Assembly: GCF_000750635.1 (NCBI RefSeq)
Contig: NZ_CCDM010000003.1
Span: forward strand, 211,121 to 275,120
Reading direction: 5' to 3'
DNA from: Oceanobacillus jeddahensis
GTDB lineage: Bacteria; Bacillota; Bacilli; Bacillales; Amphibacillaceae
Length of the DNA: 64,000 bases
Both the position numbers and the translations under genes were made by a program. Within the stretch, counting starts at the first letter, position 1, and each line of letters begins with the position of its first letter. The notes below the pieces were generated by a model. That model was not told where the DNA came from, ran no database searches, and was given only the letters and a program-made list of their open reading frames with translations. Below, one piece after another: positions 1 to 9,278 of the stretch.

Positions 1-34
1 CTATGCTATCATATCTACTAAGAGGTGATTATCA

Positions 35-310
35 ATGAAGTATGTATCTGCTAAAGTTCAAGGACGAGTGCAAGGTGTTGGGTTTCGCTACTTTACACAG
101 CATACTGCTATGAGTCATGATATCGTTGGATGGGTAAAAAATGAAGATGATGGTGCTGTTTTAATAGAAGCATATGGAGACGATGATAATATCGACCGGT
201 TTCTTGAAGAAATAAAAAGAGGCCCCTCTCGTTTTGCAAAAGTAAGTGAAATGGATGTAAACAAACTTAATGGAGAACCTGAATATAACTCTTTTAATGT
301 TAAATATTAA
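35..310 (+). CDS. acyP: Acylphosphatase
   Basis: Small cytosolic enzyme that hydrolyses the carboxyl-phosphate bond of acylphosphates. The 91 residues have normal family length. The signature VQGRVQGVGFR is at residues 8-18, with the catalytic arginine at R18 and the catalytic asparagine at N36 (GWVKN). An AGAGGTGAT ribosome site precedes the ATG. It is convergent with cls and shares a bidirectional terminator with it. Identification is secure; the physiological substrate is unknown, as is usual for this family. Confidence 0.95.
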   Translation: MKYVSAKVQGRVQGVGFRYFTQHTAMSHDIVGWVKNEDDGAVLIEAYGDDDNIDRFLEEIKRGPSRFAKVSEMDVNKLNGEPEYNSFNVKY

Positions 311-359
311 AAAATAAGCCAAGCATAGAATGAATCAAGCTATGCTTGGCTTATTTTTT
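309..359. terminator. Bidirectional terminator between acyP and cls
   Basis: The arms AATAAGCCAAGCATAG and CTATGCTTGGCTTATT are perfect complements around a short loop. They are flanked by an A-run on the left and a T-run on the right, so the hairpin can end transcription from both convergent genes. Confidence 0.9.
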
Positions 360-368
360 ATTCTGGAA

Positions 369-1823
369 TCATAAAATCGGCGAAAGTAATCGAGAAATAC
401 TTTCTTTAAATTTAATCCATAAAGACCGTTTCCGATAACGCTCGGTAGTTAATTCAGAGCTTTGTTGACAGTCCTCTTCAAATATATTGTACAATGCTTC
501 GGAAACTTCTGTATCATAAGTAATCGCATTGACTTCAAAATTTAACCGGAAGCTTCGGGAATCAATATTCATTGTTCCAACAGAAGCAATCTTCTTATCT
601 ACCACAATTGTTTTAGCATGAAGAAATCCATTCTCGTATAGCAATATTTTTGCTCCGTATTCAAGTAAATCTCCTGCATACGCCCATGTTGCCCAATAAA
701 CAAATGGATGATCAGGCTTGCAAGGAATCATAATTCGGATATCCACCCCTGATAAGAGCGCCATTTTACAAGCATCCATAAAGCTTATATCTGGAATAAA
801 ATATGGTGTTTGGATACAGACACTTTCCTTGGCAGAGAGAATCATTTTAATATACATATTTTTTAAATGCTCGGTCTCTGAGTTTGGCCCACTAGAAACA
901 ATTTGCACCGGGCTTGTTCCATGGTGTTTTTCTAAATGGAAACAAAATTCTTTATAATCATCATGTTTATCTTTTCCAGCTTGGTGCCAATCCATAATAA
1001 ATCTTACTTGAATATCATTCACGGCATTTCCATGTATTTTAAAATGTGTATCTCGCCAGTAACCAAATTTTTTGTCTTCTCCTAAGTATTCATCACCAAC
1101 ATTGAATCCGCCGATGTAGGAAAGATCGCCATCAATAATAACAAGCTTTCTGTGATTTCGATTATTGATTCGGAAATTAATAAGCTTTAAGAAAGACGGA
1201 AAGAAAACACGGACTTCCCCACCAGCTTGTTTTAGGTCATGAAAGAATCGAGATGGTAATTTCTTAGATCCTACTTCATCATATAACACACGAATCTTTA
1301 CGCCTTCTTTTGCTTTTGTTATTAATGCATCTCTTAATCTTTTCCCCAGGTTATCAGGCTGGATAATATAATATTGAACATTGACCTCTTGTTTTGCAAC
1401 CATGATATCATCTATTAAAGCATCAAATTTTTGATGGCCATCCTTAAATATAAAAATCTCATTATCCTCTGATAAGCGCGCATGGGAAGAACGCAGGTTC
1501 ATTGTAATCAGGTCAATATATTGATTTAACCACGATACATCACTTTGTTTTTCTTCATCTATTATTTTTAAGTCTGTGTTAACTTCCTCTTTAAGCAGTT
1601 TTTGCTCTTCTTCCGTTAATCCGTAAAAATTATTTTGCTTTAAACTGCGGCCTAAAAAGATATAAATAAAGAATCCGACAATCGGTAAAAAGAATAAGAC
1701 CAATAGCCACGCCCAAGTATAACCGACATCTTTCTTTTCAAAAAATAGCACACCTAATGCCAATAATAGATTAATAAAAATAATGATGGAAGCAATCATT
1801 GTAATAATGTTACCTATTTCCAA
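369..1823 (-). CDS. cls: Cardiolipin synthase (phospholipase D family)
   Basis: Membrane enzyme that condenses two phosphatidylglycerols into cardiolipin and glycerol. Two transmembrane helices lie near residues 8-28 and 36-58. Two phospholipase D HxKxxxxD motifs follow: H224-R-K-...-D231 with GG downstream, and H402-A-K-...-D409 with GTMN. The 484-residue length is typical of bacterial Cls. It is monocistronic and convergent with acyP. Bacilli often carry several Cls paralogues, so which one this is (ClsA/YwnE-like) cannot be settled here. Cardiolipin content is commonly tied to osmotic stress and sporulation membranes. Confidence 0.93.
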   Translation of the reverse strand: MEIGNIITMIASIIIFINLLLALGVLFFEKKDVGYTWAWLLVLFFLPIVGFFIYIFLGRSLKQNNFYGLTEEEQKLLKEEVNTDLKIIDEEKQSDVSWLNQYIDLITMNLRSSHARLSEDNEIFIFKDGHQKFDALIDDIMVAKQEVNVQYYIIQPDNLGKRLRDALITKAKEGVKIRVLYDEVGSKKLPSRFFHDLKQAGGEVRVFFPSFLKLINFRINNRNHRKLVIIDGDLSYIGGFNVGDEYLGEDKKFGYWRDTHFKIHGNAVNDIQVRFIMDWHQAGKDKHDDYKEFCFHLEKHHGTSPVQIVSSGPNSETEHLKNMYIKMILSAKESVCIQTPYFIPDISFMDACKMALLSGVDIRIMIPCKPDHPFVYWATWAYAGDLLEYGAKILLYENGFLHAKTIVVDKKIASVGTMNIDSRSFRLNFEVNAITYDTEVSEALYNIFEEDCQQSSELTTERYRKRSLWIKFKESISRLLSPIL

Positions 1824-1939
1824 TATAAATCACCTTCTTCTTCTACAAATTGATCCATTTCATTATTTAATTTTATTAGATTTATCCATATTACACTATA
1901 TGGAATCAAAAGTTAAGTAAATTATTGTTACTAATAAAT

Positions 1940-1967
1940 AAAAGGAGCACGTGAGAGTGCTCCTTTT
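1940..1967 (-). terminator. Terminator of the FAD/Rieske oxidoreductase gene
   Basis: AAAAGGAGCAC pairs perfectly with GTGCTCCTTTT around a 6-nt loop, starting 4 nt past the stop codon. The T-run of the right arm serves the minus strand. Confidence 0.85.
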
Positions 1968-1971
1968 CATA

Positions 1972-3489
1972 TTAATCATCCAGTGATACTTTTCTTAATG
2001 GCTCTTTTGCCGGCCCTGCCATTACATCCCCGTTATAATGGTAACGCGATCCGTGACAAGGACAATCCCAAGTTCTATCTGCACTGTTCCAATTGACTTC
2101 GCATCCTAAATGCGTACACGTTGTATCAAGCGCATACACATTTTCTTCCTTATCTTTATAAAGACCAACGCGGGCGCCTTTTATAGTTGTAATCGCTGCC
2201 TCATCCAACTCTAATTCCTCTATTTCTTTAGGGGTCGGAAAAGAAAGTTTTCCTTTTAATAATTCTGTTGCAACTTCCATGTTAAAGTTGAATAAGTTCT
2301 TTAACATTGGTTTAGAGGCAAAGCGTGCTGGAGAAAATAAATCTTTGTATGGATTTTCTTCCTTTTCCAAAATGGTATCAGAAATTATTTTCGCTGCCAA
2401 TGTGCCATTGGTCATCCCCCATTTTCGGTAGCCTGTAGCGACAAATATAGAAGGATCATCATCTGTTATTGGACCAATGTATGGCATCTTATCTAGTGTA
2501 GTAAAGTCTTGTGCAGACCATTGATAAGAAATATCTGTTAGCTCAAATTGTTCTTTAGCAAATACTTTTAAATTGTCATAGCATAATTTCTCATCCATAT
2601 TTTCTCCTGATCGGTGGTTTTCACCGCCGACAAGGAGATAAACGTCTTTATTATTTAACGTAGCTGTGCGAATTGAACGAGTTGGATTTTCTACATTAAT
2701 ATACATACCGCCTGGATATTCTCCTGACCATTTTCCTGACACAATATAAGACTGGTCTGCGTACATTTTAGCAAAATAAAGTCCTTGATGATCGATATAT
2801 GGAAAATGTGTAGCAGCTATCAGATAATCACACGAAACGCGATGATCATCTTTGGTGATTACGGCTTTTTGTCTATTATATTCCAGCTTCATCGCAACTG
2901 TTTGCTCATACACTTCTGTTCCATTTTTAATCGCTTCGTCAAGCATAAATTGTAAATATTTTAAAGGATGGAATTGTGCTTGTCCTGGCATTTTTAAAGC
3001 TTGTTTAGAAGGGATTTGCAGAGGCATTTCTGAACTAAGCTCTCCAGGAATATTCAAGCTCTTATACGCTTCAAATTCTTTCTCTAATTGTGATAAATAA
3101 GAAGCATCATCGGTATATAGAAAAGCATCTTGCTCTTCAAAATTACAATCAATGTGATTCTCTGTGATTTCATTTTTAATAAATTCCATGGTTTCTTGCA
3201 TCGCTTGATAATATTTTCTAGCTTTTTCTTTCCCTATTGTTTCGATTAGTTCTGAATAAATGAGACCATGCTGAGCGGTGATTTTCGCAGAAGTATGTCC
3301 AGTAACACCACTAAGCACATGGTCGGCTTCTAATAAAGTTACTTTCATACCCTGTTTAGAAAGTAAATAAGCAGCAGTAATTCCAGTTAATCCTGCTCCA
3401 ACAATACAGACCTCTGTTTTCTTTGACTCTTGAAGCTTCGGAAAGTCTTGAAATACGGTATCTGCTTGCCAAATTGATGTTGAGCCCAT
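1972..3489 (-). CDS. FAD-dependent oxidoreductase with C-terminal Rieske [2Fe-2S] domain
   Basis: Two-domain redox protein of 505 residues. The N-terminal DAO-type FAD fold begins with GAGLTG at residues 31-36. The last ~80 residues are a Rieske domain with C458-T-H460 and C476-P-C-H479, plus C463 and C478 as a possible disulfide pair like that of bc1-type Rieske proteins. The architecture is common in Bacilli (YhfW-like) and the substrate is unknown. There is no signal peptide or membrane helix, so it is cytosolic. It is transcribed alone, downstream of a ferredoxin gene on the same strand but 231 nt away, which hints at electron transfer without proving a shared pathway. Confidence 0.85.
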   Translation of the reverse strand: MGSTSIWQADTVFQDFPKLQESKKTEVCIVGAGLTGITAAYLLSKQGMKVTLLEADHVLSGVTGHTSAKITAQHGLIYSELIETIGKEKARKYYQAMQETMEFIKNEITENHIDCNFEEQDAFLYTDDASYLSQLEKEFEAYKSLNIPGELSSEMPLQIPSKQALKMPGQAQFHPLKYLQFMLDEAIKNGTEVYEQTVAMKLEYNRQKAVITKDDHRVSCDYLIAATHFPYIDHQGLYFAKMYADQSYIVSGKWSGEYPGGMYINVENPTRSIRTATLNNKDVYLLVGGENHRSGENMDEKLCYDNLKVFAKEQFELTDISYQWSAQDFTTLDKMPYIGPITDDDPSIFVATGYRKWGMTNGTLAAKIISDTILEKEENPYKDLFSPARFASKPMLKNLFNFNMEVATELLKGKLSFPTPKEIEELELDEAAITTIKGARVGLYKDKEENVYALDTTCTHLGCEVNWNSADRTWDCPCHGSRYHYNGDVMAGPAKEPLRKVSLDD

Positions 3490-3660
3490 ATTTATTGCAC
3501 CTCACATTTGTATATTTCCTTTAGTATCTCCTTTTTTAGTTGGGTCTACTCATAAGAAATGAATACTAAATAAAATGTAGCAATGATCTATGTGGTTTAT
3601 CCATCGATTAACGTGTTGGTATTGTGCTTACTCACTGCATAAAACATGTTACAGTGCATT

Positions 3661-3687
3661 AAAAAAGACTGCTTCTAATGAGCAGCC
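3661..3687 (-). terminator. Terminator downstream of ferredoxin gene
   Basis: On the minus strand GGCTGCT pairs with AGCAGTC (one G-U) around a 7-nt loop, followed by TTTTTT. It lies about 35 nt past the ferredoxin stop. Confidence 0.7.
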
Positions 3688-3720
3688 TTACTATTAAAAT
3701 AAGCTTTAATTTGAGAAAAA

Positions 3721-3960
3721 TCAACGATTCTCAAAAAATAGCCGATTTAATGAAATATATTCATTTTCCTCATCTGGCACTTCATCTTCCATATAAATTG
3801 CCTCTACTGGACAAACTGCCTCGCACGCACCACAATCGATGCAAATATCAGGATCGATATAGAACATATCTTCGCCTTCTTCTATACAATCAACAGGACA
3901 AACTTCTACGCATTCTCCTGCTTTTTCCGTTTTACATGGTGAAGTAATAATAAAAGCCAA
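3721..3960 (-). CDS. Ferredoxin, 7Fe/8Fe bacterial type
   Basis: Soluble electron carrier of 79 residues. The cysteines are C9, C17, C21 and C25, then C40, C43, C46 and C50. The first set has a long C9-x7-C17 spacing, as in Bacillus ferredoxins holding one [3Fe-4S] and one [4Fe-4S] cluster. The C-terminal third is strongly acidic. The AGGAGGGG ribosome site is well placed. It appears monocistronic with its own terminator. The redox partner cannot be told from the sequence. Confidence 0.92.
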   Translation of the reverse strand: MAFIITSPCKTEKAGECVEVCPVDCIEEGEDMFYIDPDICIDCGACEAVCPVEAIYMEDEVPDEENEYISLNRLFFENR

Positions 3961-4101
3961 AGCTTCTTCCCCTCCTCTTTACCAACATTGTTAACATATT
4001 AAGTAATTATAACGCATTTTAAAATAAAAAGAAATGTCTTATGTAAGGAGAAGATAAGACTTTCTTCGGAAAGAAAATCCTATCTCCTGCTTGGTATTAT
4101 T

Positions 4102-4308
4102 TTAATGCTGCTCTTCAAAATAATCTTTTTTAAACCCTGCCATACGATCACTATTATCTATAATAAAGTAAAATTCTTCTGTTTCATTTTTTACGTCGTA
4201 AACTTTACCAGGGGTGAGCTTACGATCTACAATAAATTTTTTCGCATTAGCATGTACGCATTTAATTTGTTTAATGGTTTCTCTGTTTTCCCAATCTTTA
4301 TGAATCAT
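4102..4308 (-). CDS. Small conserved Bacillaceae protein (possibly DUF6501)
   Basis: A 68-residue soluble protein with a mixed charged sequence, no cysteines and no membrane segment. A good site (GAGGAGAAC) lies before the ATG. It resembles small Bacillaceae proteins I recall as DUF6501, which have an N-terminal CVHANA-like segment followed by LTPGKVYDVKNE. The assignment is from memory and the function is unknown. It stands alone between the ferredoxin and msrAB genes. A long imperfect hairpin at about 4044-4089 may terminate it. Confidence 0.7.
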   Translation of the reverse strand: MIHKDWENRETIKQIKCVHANAKKFIVDRKLTPGKVYDVKNETEEFYFIIDNSDRMAGFKKDYFEEQH

Positions 4309-4349
4309 TATTTGTTCTCCTCTGCTTGTTTACATAATAATATTATAAT

Positions 4350-5309
4350 CTATTTGAATAGATATAAAAAGTGACTATAGCCTTCTTCTTCCATTTTATC
4401 TTTTGGAATAAAACGCATTGCTGCCGAATTCATACAATAACGTAATCCCCCCGCTTCTTTCGGGCCATCTTCAAAAACATGTCCTAAATGAGAATCCGAT
4501 TGTTTACTACGCACTTCTGTACGTACCATCCCATGAGAAGTGTCTGTTACATCTGTAACCTGCTGCGGATCAACTGGTTTTGTAAAGCTTGGCCAGCCGC
4601 AACCCGCATCGTATTGATCTTTTGATGAAAAAAGAACTTTTCCAGAAATAATATCGACGTAGATACCTTCTTCTTTATTATCCCAATATTCATTATCAAA
4701 TGGACGTTCTGTTCCATTTTCCTGAGTAACGTGGTACTGAAGTGGTGTCAGCTTTTCTTTTAATTCTGTTTCAGAAGGTTTGTTTTGCCAATTCTCTTTA
4801 ATAAACGCTTCCCGGCCAGAGCCTTTTTTATACATTCGGTAATGAAAAGAGCGTTTCTTGTAATAATCCTGGTGTTCTTCCTCTGCTTCGTAAAAAGGTT
4901 TAGCCGGAAGAATCGGCGTAATAATATCTTTTTTAAACTTTCCACTTTGCTGCAGCAATTCCTTTGAATGCTCCGCTATTTCTTTCTGTTCTTCATTATG
5001 ATAAAAAATAGCAGTCTGATAGGATTCACCACGATCATTAAATTGTCCGCCTGCGTCTGTAGGGTCAATTTGCTGCCAAAATGTTTCTACAAGCTCTTTA
5101 TACGGCATAATGTTGGGATCAAATTCTATTTGAACTGCTTCGACATGACCTGTTGTATCAGAACAAACCTGTTCATAGGTTGGGTTTTCTACATGACCGC
5201 CAGTATAACCGGAACGAATGCTGATTACTCCGGGACGTTCATCAAATGGTTCTACCATACACCAAAAGCACCCTCCTGCAAATGTAGCAAGCTCTTTTTG
5301 TTGTGACAT
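4350..5309 (-). CDS. msrAB: Fused peptide-methionine sulfoxide reductase MsrA/MsrB
   Basis: Bifunctional cytosolic repair enzyme of 319 residues. The N-terminal MsrA domain reduces S-methionine sulfoxide (GCFWC, catalytic C14). The C-terminal MsrB domain reduces the R form ([10 protein letters not shown], then [11 protein letters not shown] with catalytic C292). The ATG at 5309 was chosen because ATAGGAGGAAAAAG precedes it. The frame is open to 5402, but that extension would run into the terminator of the upstream gene. B. subtilis has msrA and msrB as separate adjacent genes; here they are one polypeptide. Confidence 0.93.
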   Translation of the reverse strand: MSQQKELATFAGGCFWCMVEPFDERPGVISIRSGYTGGHVENPTYEQVCSDTTGHVEAVQIEFDPNIMPYKELVETFWQQIDPTDAGGQFNDRGESYQTAIFYHNEEQKEIAEHSKELLQQSGKFKKDIITPILPAKPFYEAEEEHQDYYKKRSFHYRMYKKGSGREAFIKENWQNKPSETELKEKLTPLQYHVTQENGTERPFDNEYWDNKEEGIYVDIISGKVLFSSKDQYDAGCGWPSFTKPVDPQQVTDVTDTSHGMVRTEVRSKQSDSHLGHVFEDGPKEAGGLRYCMNSAAMRFIPKDKMEEEGYSHFLYLFK

Positions 5310-5374
5310 TCTTTTTCCTCCTATCGCCATTCTTACTATATACTCTCCCCCTATTTTTCCTTTTTTATAAAAAA

Positions 5375-5425
5375 AAATCAAGCAGAAGGCTTTTATAATC
5401 ACATCGATAGCCTTCTTCTTGATTT
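5375..5425 (-). terminator. Terminator of the YqfQ-like gene
   Basis: AAATCAAG-AGAAGGCT pairs with AGCCTTCT-CTTGATTT with one mismatched base in each arm. On the minus strand it is followed by a long T-run. It overlaps the open frame upstream of msrAB and so supports the shorter MsrAB start. Confidence 0.85.
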
Positions 5426-5924
5426 AAATATACAATTTTGGCGTAGAAACACCTTTTTCCTTGATTTGCTGTTTCGGTTCTTCTTTTATTTCTTCCGTTT
5501 GTTTATTTATTTCTATATTTGAATGCGGGCGTTTTGGAGGATTGCTCTTCTCTTCTGTTTCTGTTGGTTCATCGTTATCTTCCTTACTGAATGTTTTAAA
5601 GGCTTTCATCATTCTGTACATTGATGGGAGATTCTTAACCATTGGTCCATATTCTTGAATTAATGGCGCTGTTGATTGGACAACACCAAGAACTTGCTGT
5701 ACCCCTCCAAGTGTTTTAGAAAGGGTAGAAACCCCTCCTGTTTGTGCTAACCCTTGTGTGGCACCTCCAGACAATAAACTTGCTAACCCTCTTGATTCGC
5801 CTTTTGTATTTGCGACTCCACTTGTGTTTCTAATTTCTCTAGGAATTCCCCTCAAATCATGATTTCCATTACGAAAAGGGGGCTGCGGCGAACGAGGCAT
5901 TTGATTTCTGCGTGGAAAAACCAT
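5424..5924 (-). CDS. YqfQ/VrrA-like protein
   Basis: A 166-residue protein. The N-terminus is basic and rich in Pro, Asn and Arg. The middle is a Gly/Ser/Leu-rich segment (about 45-100) ending in an amphipathic YGPMVKNLPSMYRMMKAFK stretch. The tail is charged, rich in Glu, Lys and Pro. This layout matches the VrrA/YqfQ family of spore-formers, whose role is unclear. Start: AAGGGG sits 9 nt before the ATG at 5924, with weaker TTG and GTG codons just upstream. Family call is moderate. Confidence 0.65.
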   Translation of the reverse strand: MVFPRRNQMPRSPQPPFRNGNHDLRGIPREIRNTSGVANTKGESRGLASLLSGGATQGLAQTGGVSTLSKTLGGVQQVLGVVQSTAPLIQEYGPMVKNLPSMYRMMKAFKTFSKEDNDEPTETEEKSNPPKRPHSNIEINKQTEEIKEEPKQQIKEKGVSTPKLYI

Positions 5925-6169
5925 CACTATCAACCCCTTATCTATCCATATTTACTCTTTTAGTGTTCTGCTATAGAATATGCGGAAGCGATATAACTGT
6001 GTAGACACTCCTTTTATTTACGCAATCATTTCCCGGGAAACCGCAGGAATCACCAAATAACCAATAAGAGTGATAAAAGATTGTCGAAATAATGTGACAT
6101 TCGTCAAATATTCATTGATCAAACGTTTGTTTAATCCATTAATCCAATTTATTTAACTATTTATCCATG

Positions 6170-6195
6170 AAAAAAAGCAGCTTGATTCAGCTGCT
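6170..6195 (-). terminator. Terminator of the tat-yozE group
   Basis: AGCAGC and GCTGCT flank an 8-nt loop. On the minus strand the hairpin is followed by seven T. It overlaps the yozE stop codon region. Confidence 0.8.
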
Positions 6196-6411
6196 ATATT
6201 TCCATTCATATTCTGACCAAAGTGCATCAAAAGTACTTAATGCGCTTGGGAACGGACTATTCCATTCAAGATAATCACTAATTTCATCATACGTTGTAGC
6301 GTATTGCGGGAAATGATGATCGTAAAATGCCCAATCTGCTAAAGCAGAATAATCATCCTGATCTAACTTTCCACGATGTGTTAATAAGAATTGATAAAAA
6401 GATTGATGCAT
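6187..6411 (-). CDS. yozE: YozE-family protein (UPF0346)
   Basis: A 74-residue soluble protein with the YozE layout: SFYQFLLTHR at the start, a central FADWAFYDHHFP-like segment, then YDEISDYLEWN and FDALWSEYEW. The known family fold is a small helical, SAM-like domain of unknown function. The AGGAGGGGAAGT site is directly before the ATG. It follows tatC with a 12-nt gap, so it is probably co-transcribed with the Tat genes and ends at the hairpin just beyond. Confidence 0.85.
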   Translation of the reverse strand: MHQSFYQFLLTHRGKLDQDDYSALADWAFYDHHFPQYATTYDEISDYLEWNSPFPSALSTFDALWSEYEWKYSS

Positions 6412-6423
6412 ACTTCCCCTCCT

Positions 6424-7179
6424 TTATTCATTCATAAAGGCTTCATGTTGTGCTTGTTTCTTTTTGTAAATGATTCTGCATAATTGAATACTCAGTTCAT
6501 AAATAATGATCAGCGGTATTGCAACAACAATTTGCAGAAAAAAATCAGGCGGTGTAATCAGTACGCCGACGACAATTAAAATGAAATAAGCATATTTTCG
6601 GTTTTTAATCATAAATGCCGGAGTTAATATACCCAAGCTTGTTAAAAACATTGTAACAATCGGAAGCTCAAATAAAAAGGCAAATGGCAGTGTGATTTTT
6701 ATTAAAAATCCGAAATAGCGTTCCACTGTAAACATGACATTAAACATATCATCATTCAAGGATAATAGAAAAGGGAAAATTAATTTAATAAATACGACAT
6801 AACCAAATACAAGTCCCAGTACGAATAAAAACAATGAACCTGGTATATAGGCTAATGACACACGTTTTTCTTTTGCTGTTAATGCAGGGCTGACAAATGC
6901 CCAAAGCTGGTATGCGATAATTGGTATGGTGCCGGCAAAGGCGATTAATCCAGCTAATGAGAAATAAATCCAGATAATCTCAGCAGGACTAATGATCGTT
7001 AGCTGCATATCGATATCATCCACAAAAAATTGATAGATGCTTTTTACATTAATAAAGCCGACAATAAAAAATAATAGAAATATGATCGCAGTAACAATTA
7101 AACGATTTCGGAGTTCTGTTAAATGTCCTCCTACGTTCATTTCTTTTTCTCCAGGTATATGTTCTTCTGATTCAGGCAT
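6424..7179 (-). CDS. tatC: Twin-arginine translocase subunit TatC
   Basis: Polytopic membrane receptor of the Tat pathway for folded proteins (251 residues, six predicted helices). The family signatures are HLTELRNRL at residues 19-27, which recognises the signal peptide, and F-E-L-P after the third helix. The N-terminus carries an acidic extension before the first helix. It lies downstream of two tatA genes. There is no tatB, as expected for Gram-positive minimal TatAC systems. Confidence 0.95.
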   Translation of the reverse strand: MPESEEHIPGEKEMNVGGHLTELRNRLIVTAIIFLLFFIVGFINVKSIYQFFVDDIDMQLTIISPAEIIWIYFSLAGLIAFAGTIPIIAYQLWAFVSPALTAKEKRVSLAYIPGSLFLFVLGLVFGYVVFIKLIFPFLLSLNDDMFNVMFTVERYFGFLIKITLPFAFLFELPIVTMFLTSLGILTPAFMIKNRKYAYFILIVVGVLITPPDFFLQIVVAIPLIIIYELSIQLCRIIYKKKQAQHEAFMNE

Positions 7180-7211
7180 GCTCCAATCCCCCTTTTAAGC
7201 TGGCGACATAA

Positions 7212-7242
7212 AAGAGATGCAAGGAATAATCCCTACACCTCT
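7212..7242 (-). terminator. Possible attenuating hairpin between tatA and tatC
   Basis: On the minus strand AGAGGTG...GGA pairs with TCC...CATCTCT with internal mismatches, then TTTT. It sits between the second tatA and tatC, where partial termination would raise the TatA:TatC ratio. This is inferred from structure only. Confidence 0.4.
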
Positions 7243-7251
7243 GCAATTTAA

Positions 7252-7428
7252 TTACTGTTTCTTTTTAGGATTGTCATTCAAAATATCCTGGCTTGCATTT
7301 TTAAACTCTTTTAATGTTGTTCCAAGCGCTCTTCCGATTTCTGGAAGTTTATTAGGACCAAAGACAATTAGGGCGGCAATAATGATTAAAATTAATCCAG
7401 GAAATCCGATGTTTGAAAATATGTTCAT
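7252..7428 (-). CDS. tatA: TatA-family pore subunit, second copy
   Basis: Short 58-residue TatA. One transmembrane helix spans about residues 9-23. It is followed by the [14 protein letters not shown] hinge and an amphipathic helix, with a short charged tail ending PKKKQ. The ATG is preceded by GGAG at 8-9 nt. It lies 29 nt downstream of the other tatA and upstream of tatC. The two TatA proteins share the GFPG/GIPG start and the FGPNKLP hinge but differ in tail length, suggesting a tandem duplication that has diverged. It is easily missed because it is under 60 codons. Confidence 0.9.
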   Translation of the reverse strand: MNIFSNIGFPGLILIIIAALIVFGPNKLPEIGRALGTTLKEFKNASQDILNDNPKKKQ

Positions 7429-7457
7429 TATTTATCACTCCATATACGAGCTTAAAC

Positions 7458-7658
7458 TCATTTTTCTTCTTTGATAATCGATTTTACTTCTTTTGCCTCA
7501 TCCGTGACATCCTGTGTTAAATCACGTGTAGAATTTTTAAATTCCTTTAATGATTGTCCAGCGGCTTTCCCTATTTGCGGCAATTTATTTGGTCCAAAGA
7601 TAATGAGGGCTAATACCACAATTAATATAAGTCCTGGAATACCTATGTTCGTTAACAT
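7458..7658 (-). CDS. tatA: TatA-family pore subunit, first copy
   Basis: A 66-residue TatA with a transmembrane helix (about 9-23), the conserved [14 protein letters not shown] hinge and a longer acidic amphipathic tail (about 40-66). It is the promoter-proximal gene of the tatA-tatA-tatC-yozE group. In Gram-positive Tat systems one TatA does the work of both TatA and TatB. Having two here suggests either dosage or division of roles. An AAGAAGGTGTCGAC site precedes the ATG. Confidence 0.92.
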   Translation of the reverse strand: MLTNIGIPGLILIVVLALIIFGPNKLPQIGKAAGQSLKEFKNSTRDLTQDVTDEAKEVKSIIKEEK

Positions 7659-7797
7659 TTGTCGACACCTTCTTTATTTATATTGTGTCCTCTTATATAG
7701 TATATTCAAAAAGTACAATTTATCACCCTTTGAACATGCACTTATAGAACATTGTCTCTCATTCATATCATAGCATGTTTAGAAAACATTAGACAAG

Positions 7798-8289
7798 TTA
7801 ATTCTTACGGTCATATTGCAGAAAATAATAGTCGTAAGGATTTCTTTCGTTCTTTATCCCTTTTTCTTTTTCTGTGAGCTCCCACTCTGCTTCATCAAAT
7901 ACTGGAGCAAATGTATCGCCCGGGAATTCTTCATCGATTCTTGTGATATACATTCGATCAGCAATTGGTAGTGCTTGTTCATAAATTTCTCCGCCGCCAA
8001 TAATAAAATATTCTATCTCCGGATGTTCTTCATTCCAATGCTTTACGGTAGACAAATCATGAATGATTTCTACATTATCAAGTGATAAATCTTTGTTTCT
8101 AGTCAGCACGACATTACGCCGCTTCGGCAATGGACCGTTCATCGACTCTAATGTTTTCCTGCCCATAATAATCGTGTTACCAGTTGTTTTTTCTTTAAAA
8201 AATTTCAAATCCTGTGGCAAGTGCCAAGGCATTTCATTTTGATAACCAATTACATTATTTTTACTCGCTGCAAATAGTAATGAAATCAT
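7798..8289 (-). CDS. dfrA: Dihydrofolate reductase
   Basis: Reduces dihydrofolate to tetrahydrofolate with NADPH. The 163-residue length is standard. The active-site acid D27 lies in MPWHLPQDLKFF; IIMGRKTLESM and FIIGGGEIYEQ form the cofactor loops. It follows thyA with a 35-nt gap in the classic thyA-dfrA arrangement, in which ThyA makes the dihydrofolate that this enzyme recycles. No obvious resistance-type divergence is seen. Confidence 0.95.
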   Translation of the reverse strand: MISLLFAASKNNVIGYQNEMPWHLPQDLKFFKEKTTGNTIIMGRKTLESMNGPLPKRRNVVLTRNKDLSLDNVEIIHDLSTVKHWNEEHPEIEYFIIGGGEIYEQALPIADRMYITRIDEEFPGDTFAPVFDEAEWELTEKEKGIKNERNPYDYYFLQYDRKN

Positions 8290-8324
8290 ATTTTTATCCT
8301 CCGTTCTATATGTGAATGCTCTCT

Positions 8325-9278
8325 TTAAACGGCAATTGGTGCTTTAATTGCAGGATGCGGATGATAATTTTCAATTTCCAAATCCGTTATGTCGATATCA
8401 AAAATAGACTTGTCAGGGGCGTTTATTTTTAATTTCGGCATTTCTCTAATATCTCTTTCTAACTGTAAATTTACTTGTTCCACATGATTGGAATAAATAT
8501 GTGCATCTCCAAAGGTATGAACAAACTCACCTACCTCTAAACCACATTCATGTGCAATTAAATGAGTTAATAAAGCATAACTCGCAATGTTAAAAGGAAC
8601 ACCGATAAAGACATCTGCACTACGTTGATATAGCTGACAAGATAATTTTCCATCCGCTACATAAAATTGAAATAAGGTATGACAAGGTGGCAAAGCCATA
8701 GTTGGAATATCTTCTGGATTCCAAGCCGATACAATATGGCGCCTGGAATTTGGATTATTTTTAATGGCTTCAATAGTTTCTTTTAATTGATCAATGGATT
8801 CTCCTTTAGATGTTTGCCAATCTCTCCACTGTTTTCCATATACGGAACCTAAATCTCCATATTTTTCAGCAAATGCGTCATCGTTTAATATTTTTTCTTT
8901 AAACAGCTCCATTTGTTGATCATATTCTTCTTTAAAAGCAGCATCTTTTTGACTGCGTATACCAAAATTTGTCATATCTGGTCCGGTGTATTCCGAACTT
9001 TTAATCCATTTCTCAAAAGCCCATTCGTTCCAAATATTATTATTGTGCTTCAATAAATAACGAATGTTTGTATCCCCTTTGATAAACCATAATAACTCCG
9101 TTGCAATTAACCGGAATGGAACCTTTTTCGTAGTTAACAATGGGAAGCCCTTTTGTAAATCAAATCGAATTTGATGTCCAAAAACAGAATATGTACCTGT
9201 GTTTGTCCGGTCATCACGGTCTTTCCCTGTATCTAATATTTGACGGCATAATTCAATATAACCCTGTTCTCCTTGCAT
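8325..9278 (-). CDS. thyA: Thymidylate synthase
   Basis: Methylates dUMP to dTMP using methylenetetrahydrofolate. At 317 residues it belongs to the longer ThyA type, with an insertion of about 50 residues (roughly 90-140). The catalytic Cys is C199 in [15 protein letters not shown] at 179-181 and the [14 protein letters not shown] segment bind substrate. A GAGGAGG site precedes the ATG. It heads the thyA-dfrA pair. Confidence 0.96.
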   Translation of the reverse strand: MQGEQGYIELCRQILDTGKDRDDRTNTGTYSVFGHQIRFDLQKGFPLLTTKKVPFRLIATELLWFIKGDTNIRYLLKHNNNIWNEWAFEKWIKSSEYTGPDMTNFGIRSQKDAAFKEEYDQQMELFKEKILNDDAFAEKYGDLGSVYGKQWRDWQTSKGESIDQLKETIEAIKNNPNSRRHIVSAWNPEDIPTMALPPCHTLFQFYVADGKLSCQLYQRSADVFIGVPFNIASYALLTHLIAHECGLEVGEFVHTFGDAHIYSNHVEQVNLQLERDIREMPKLKINAPDKSIFDIDITDLEIENYHPHPAIKAPIAV

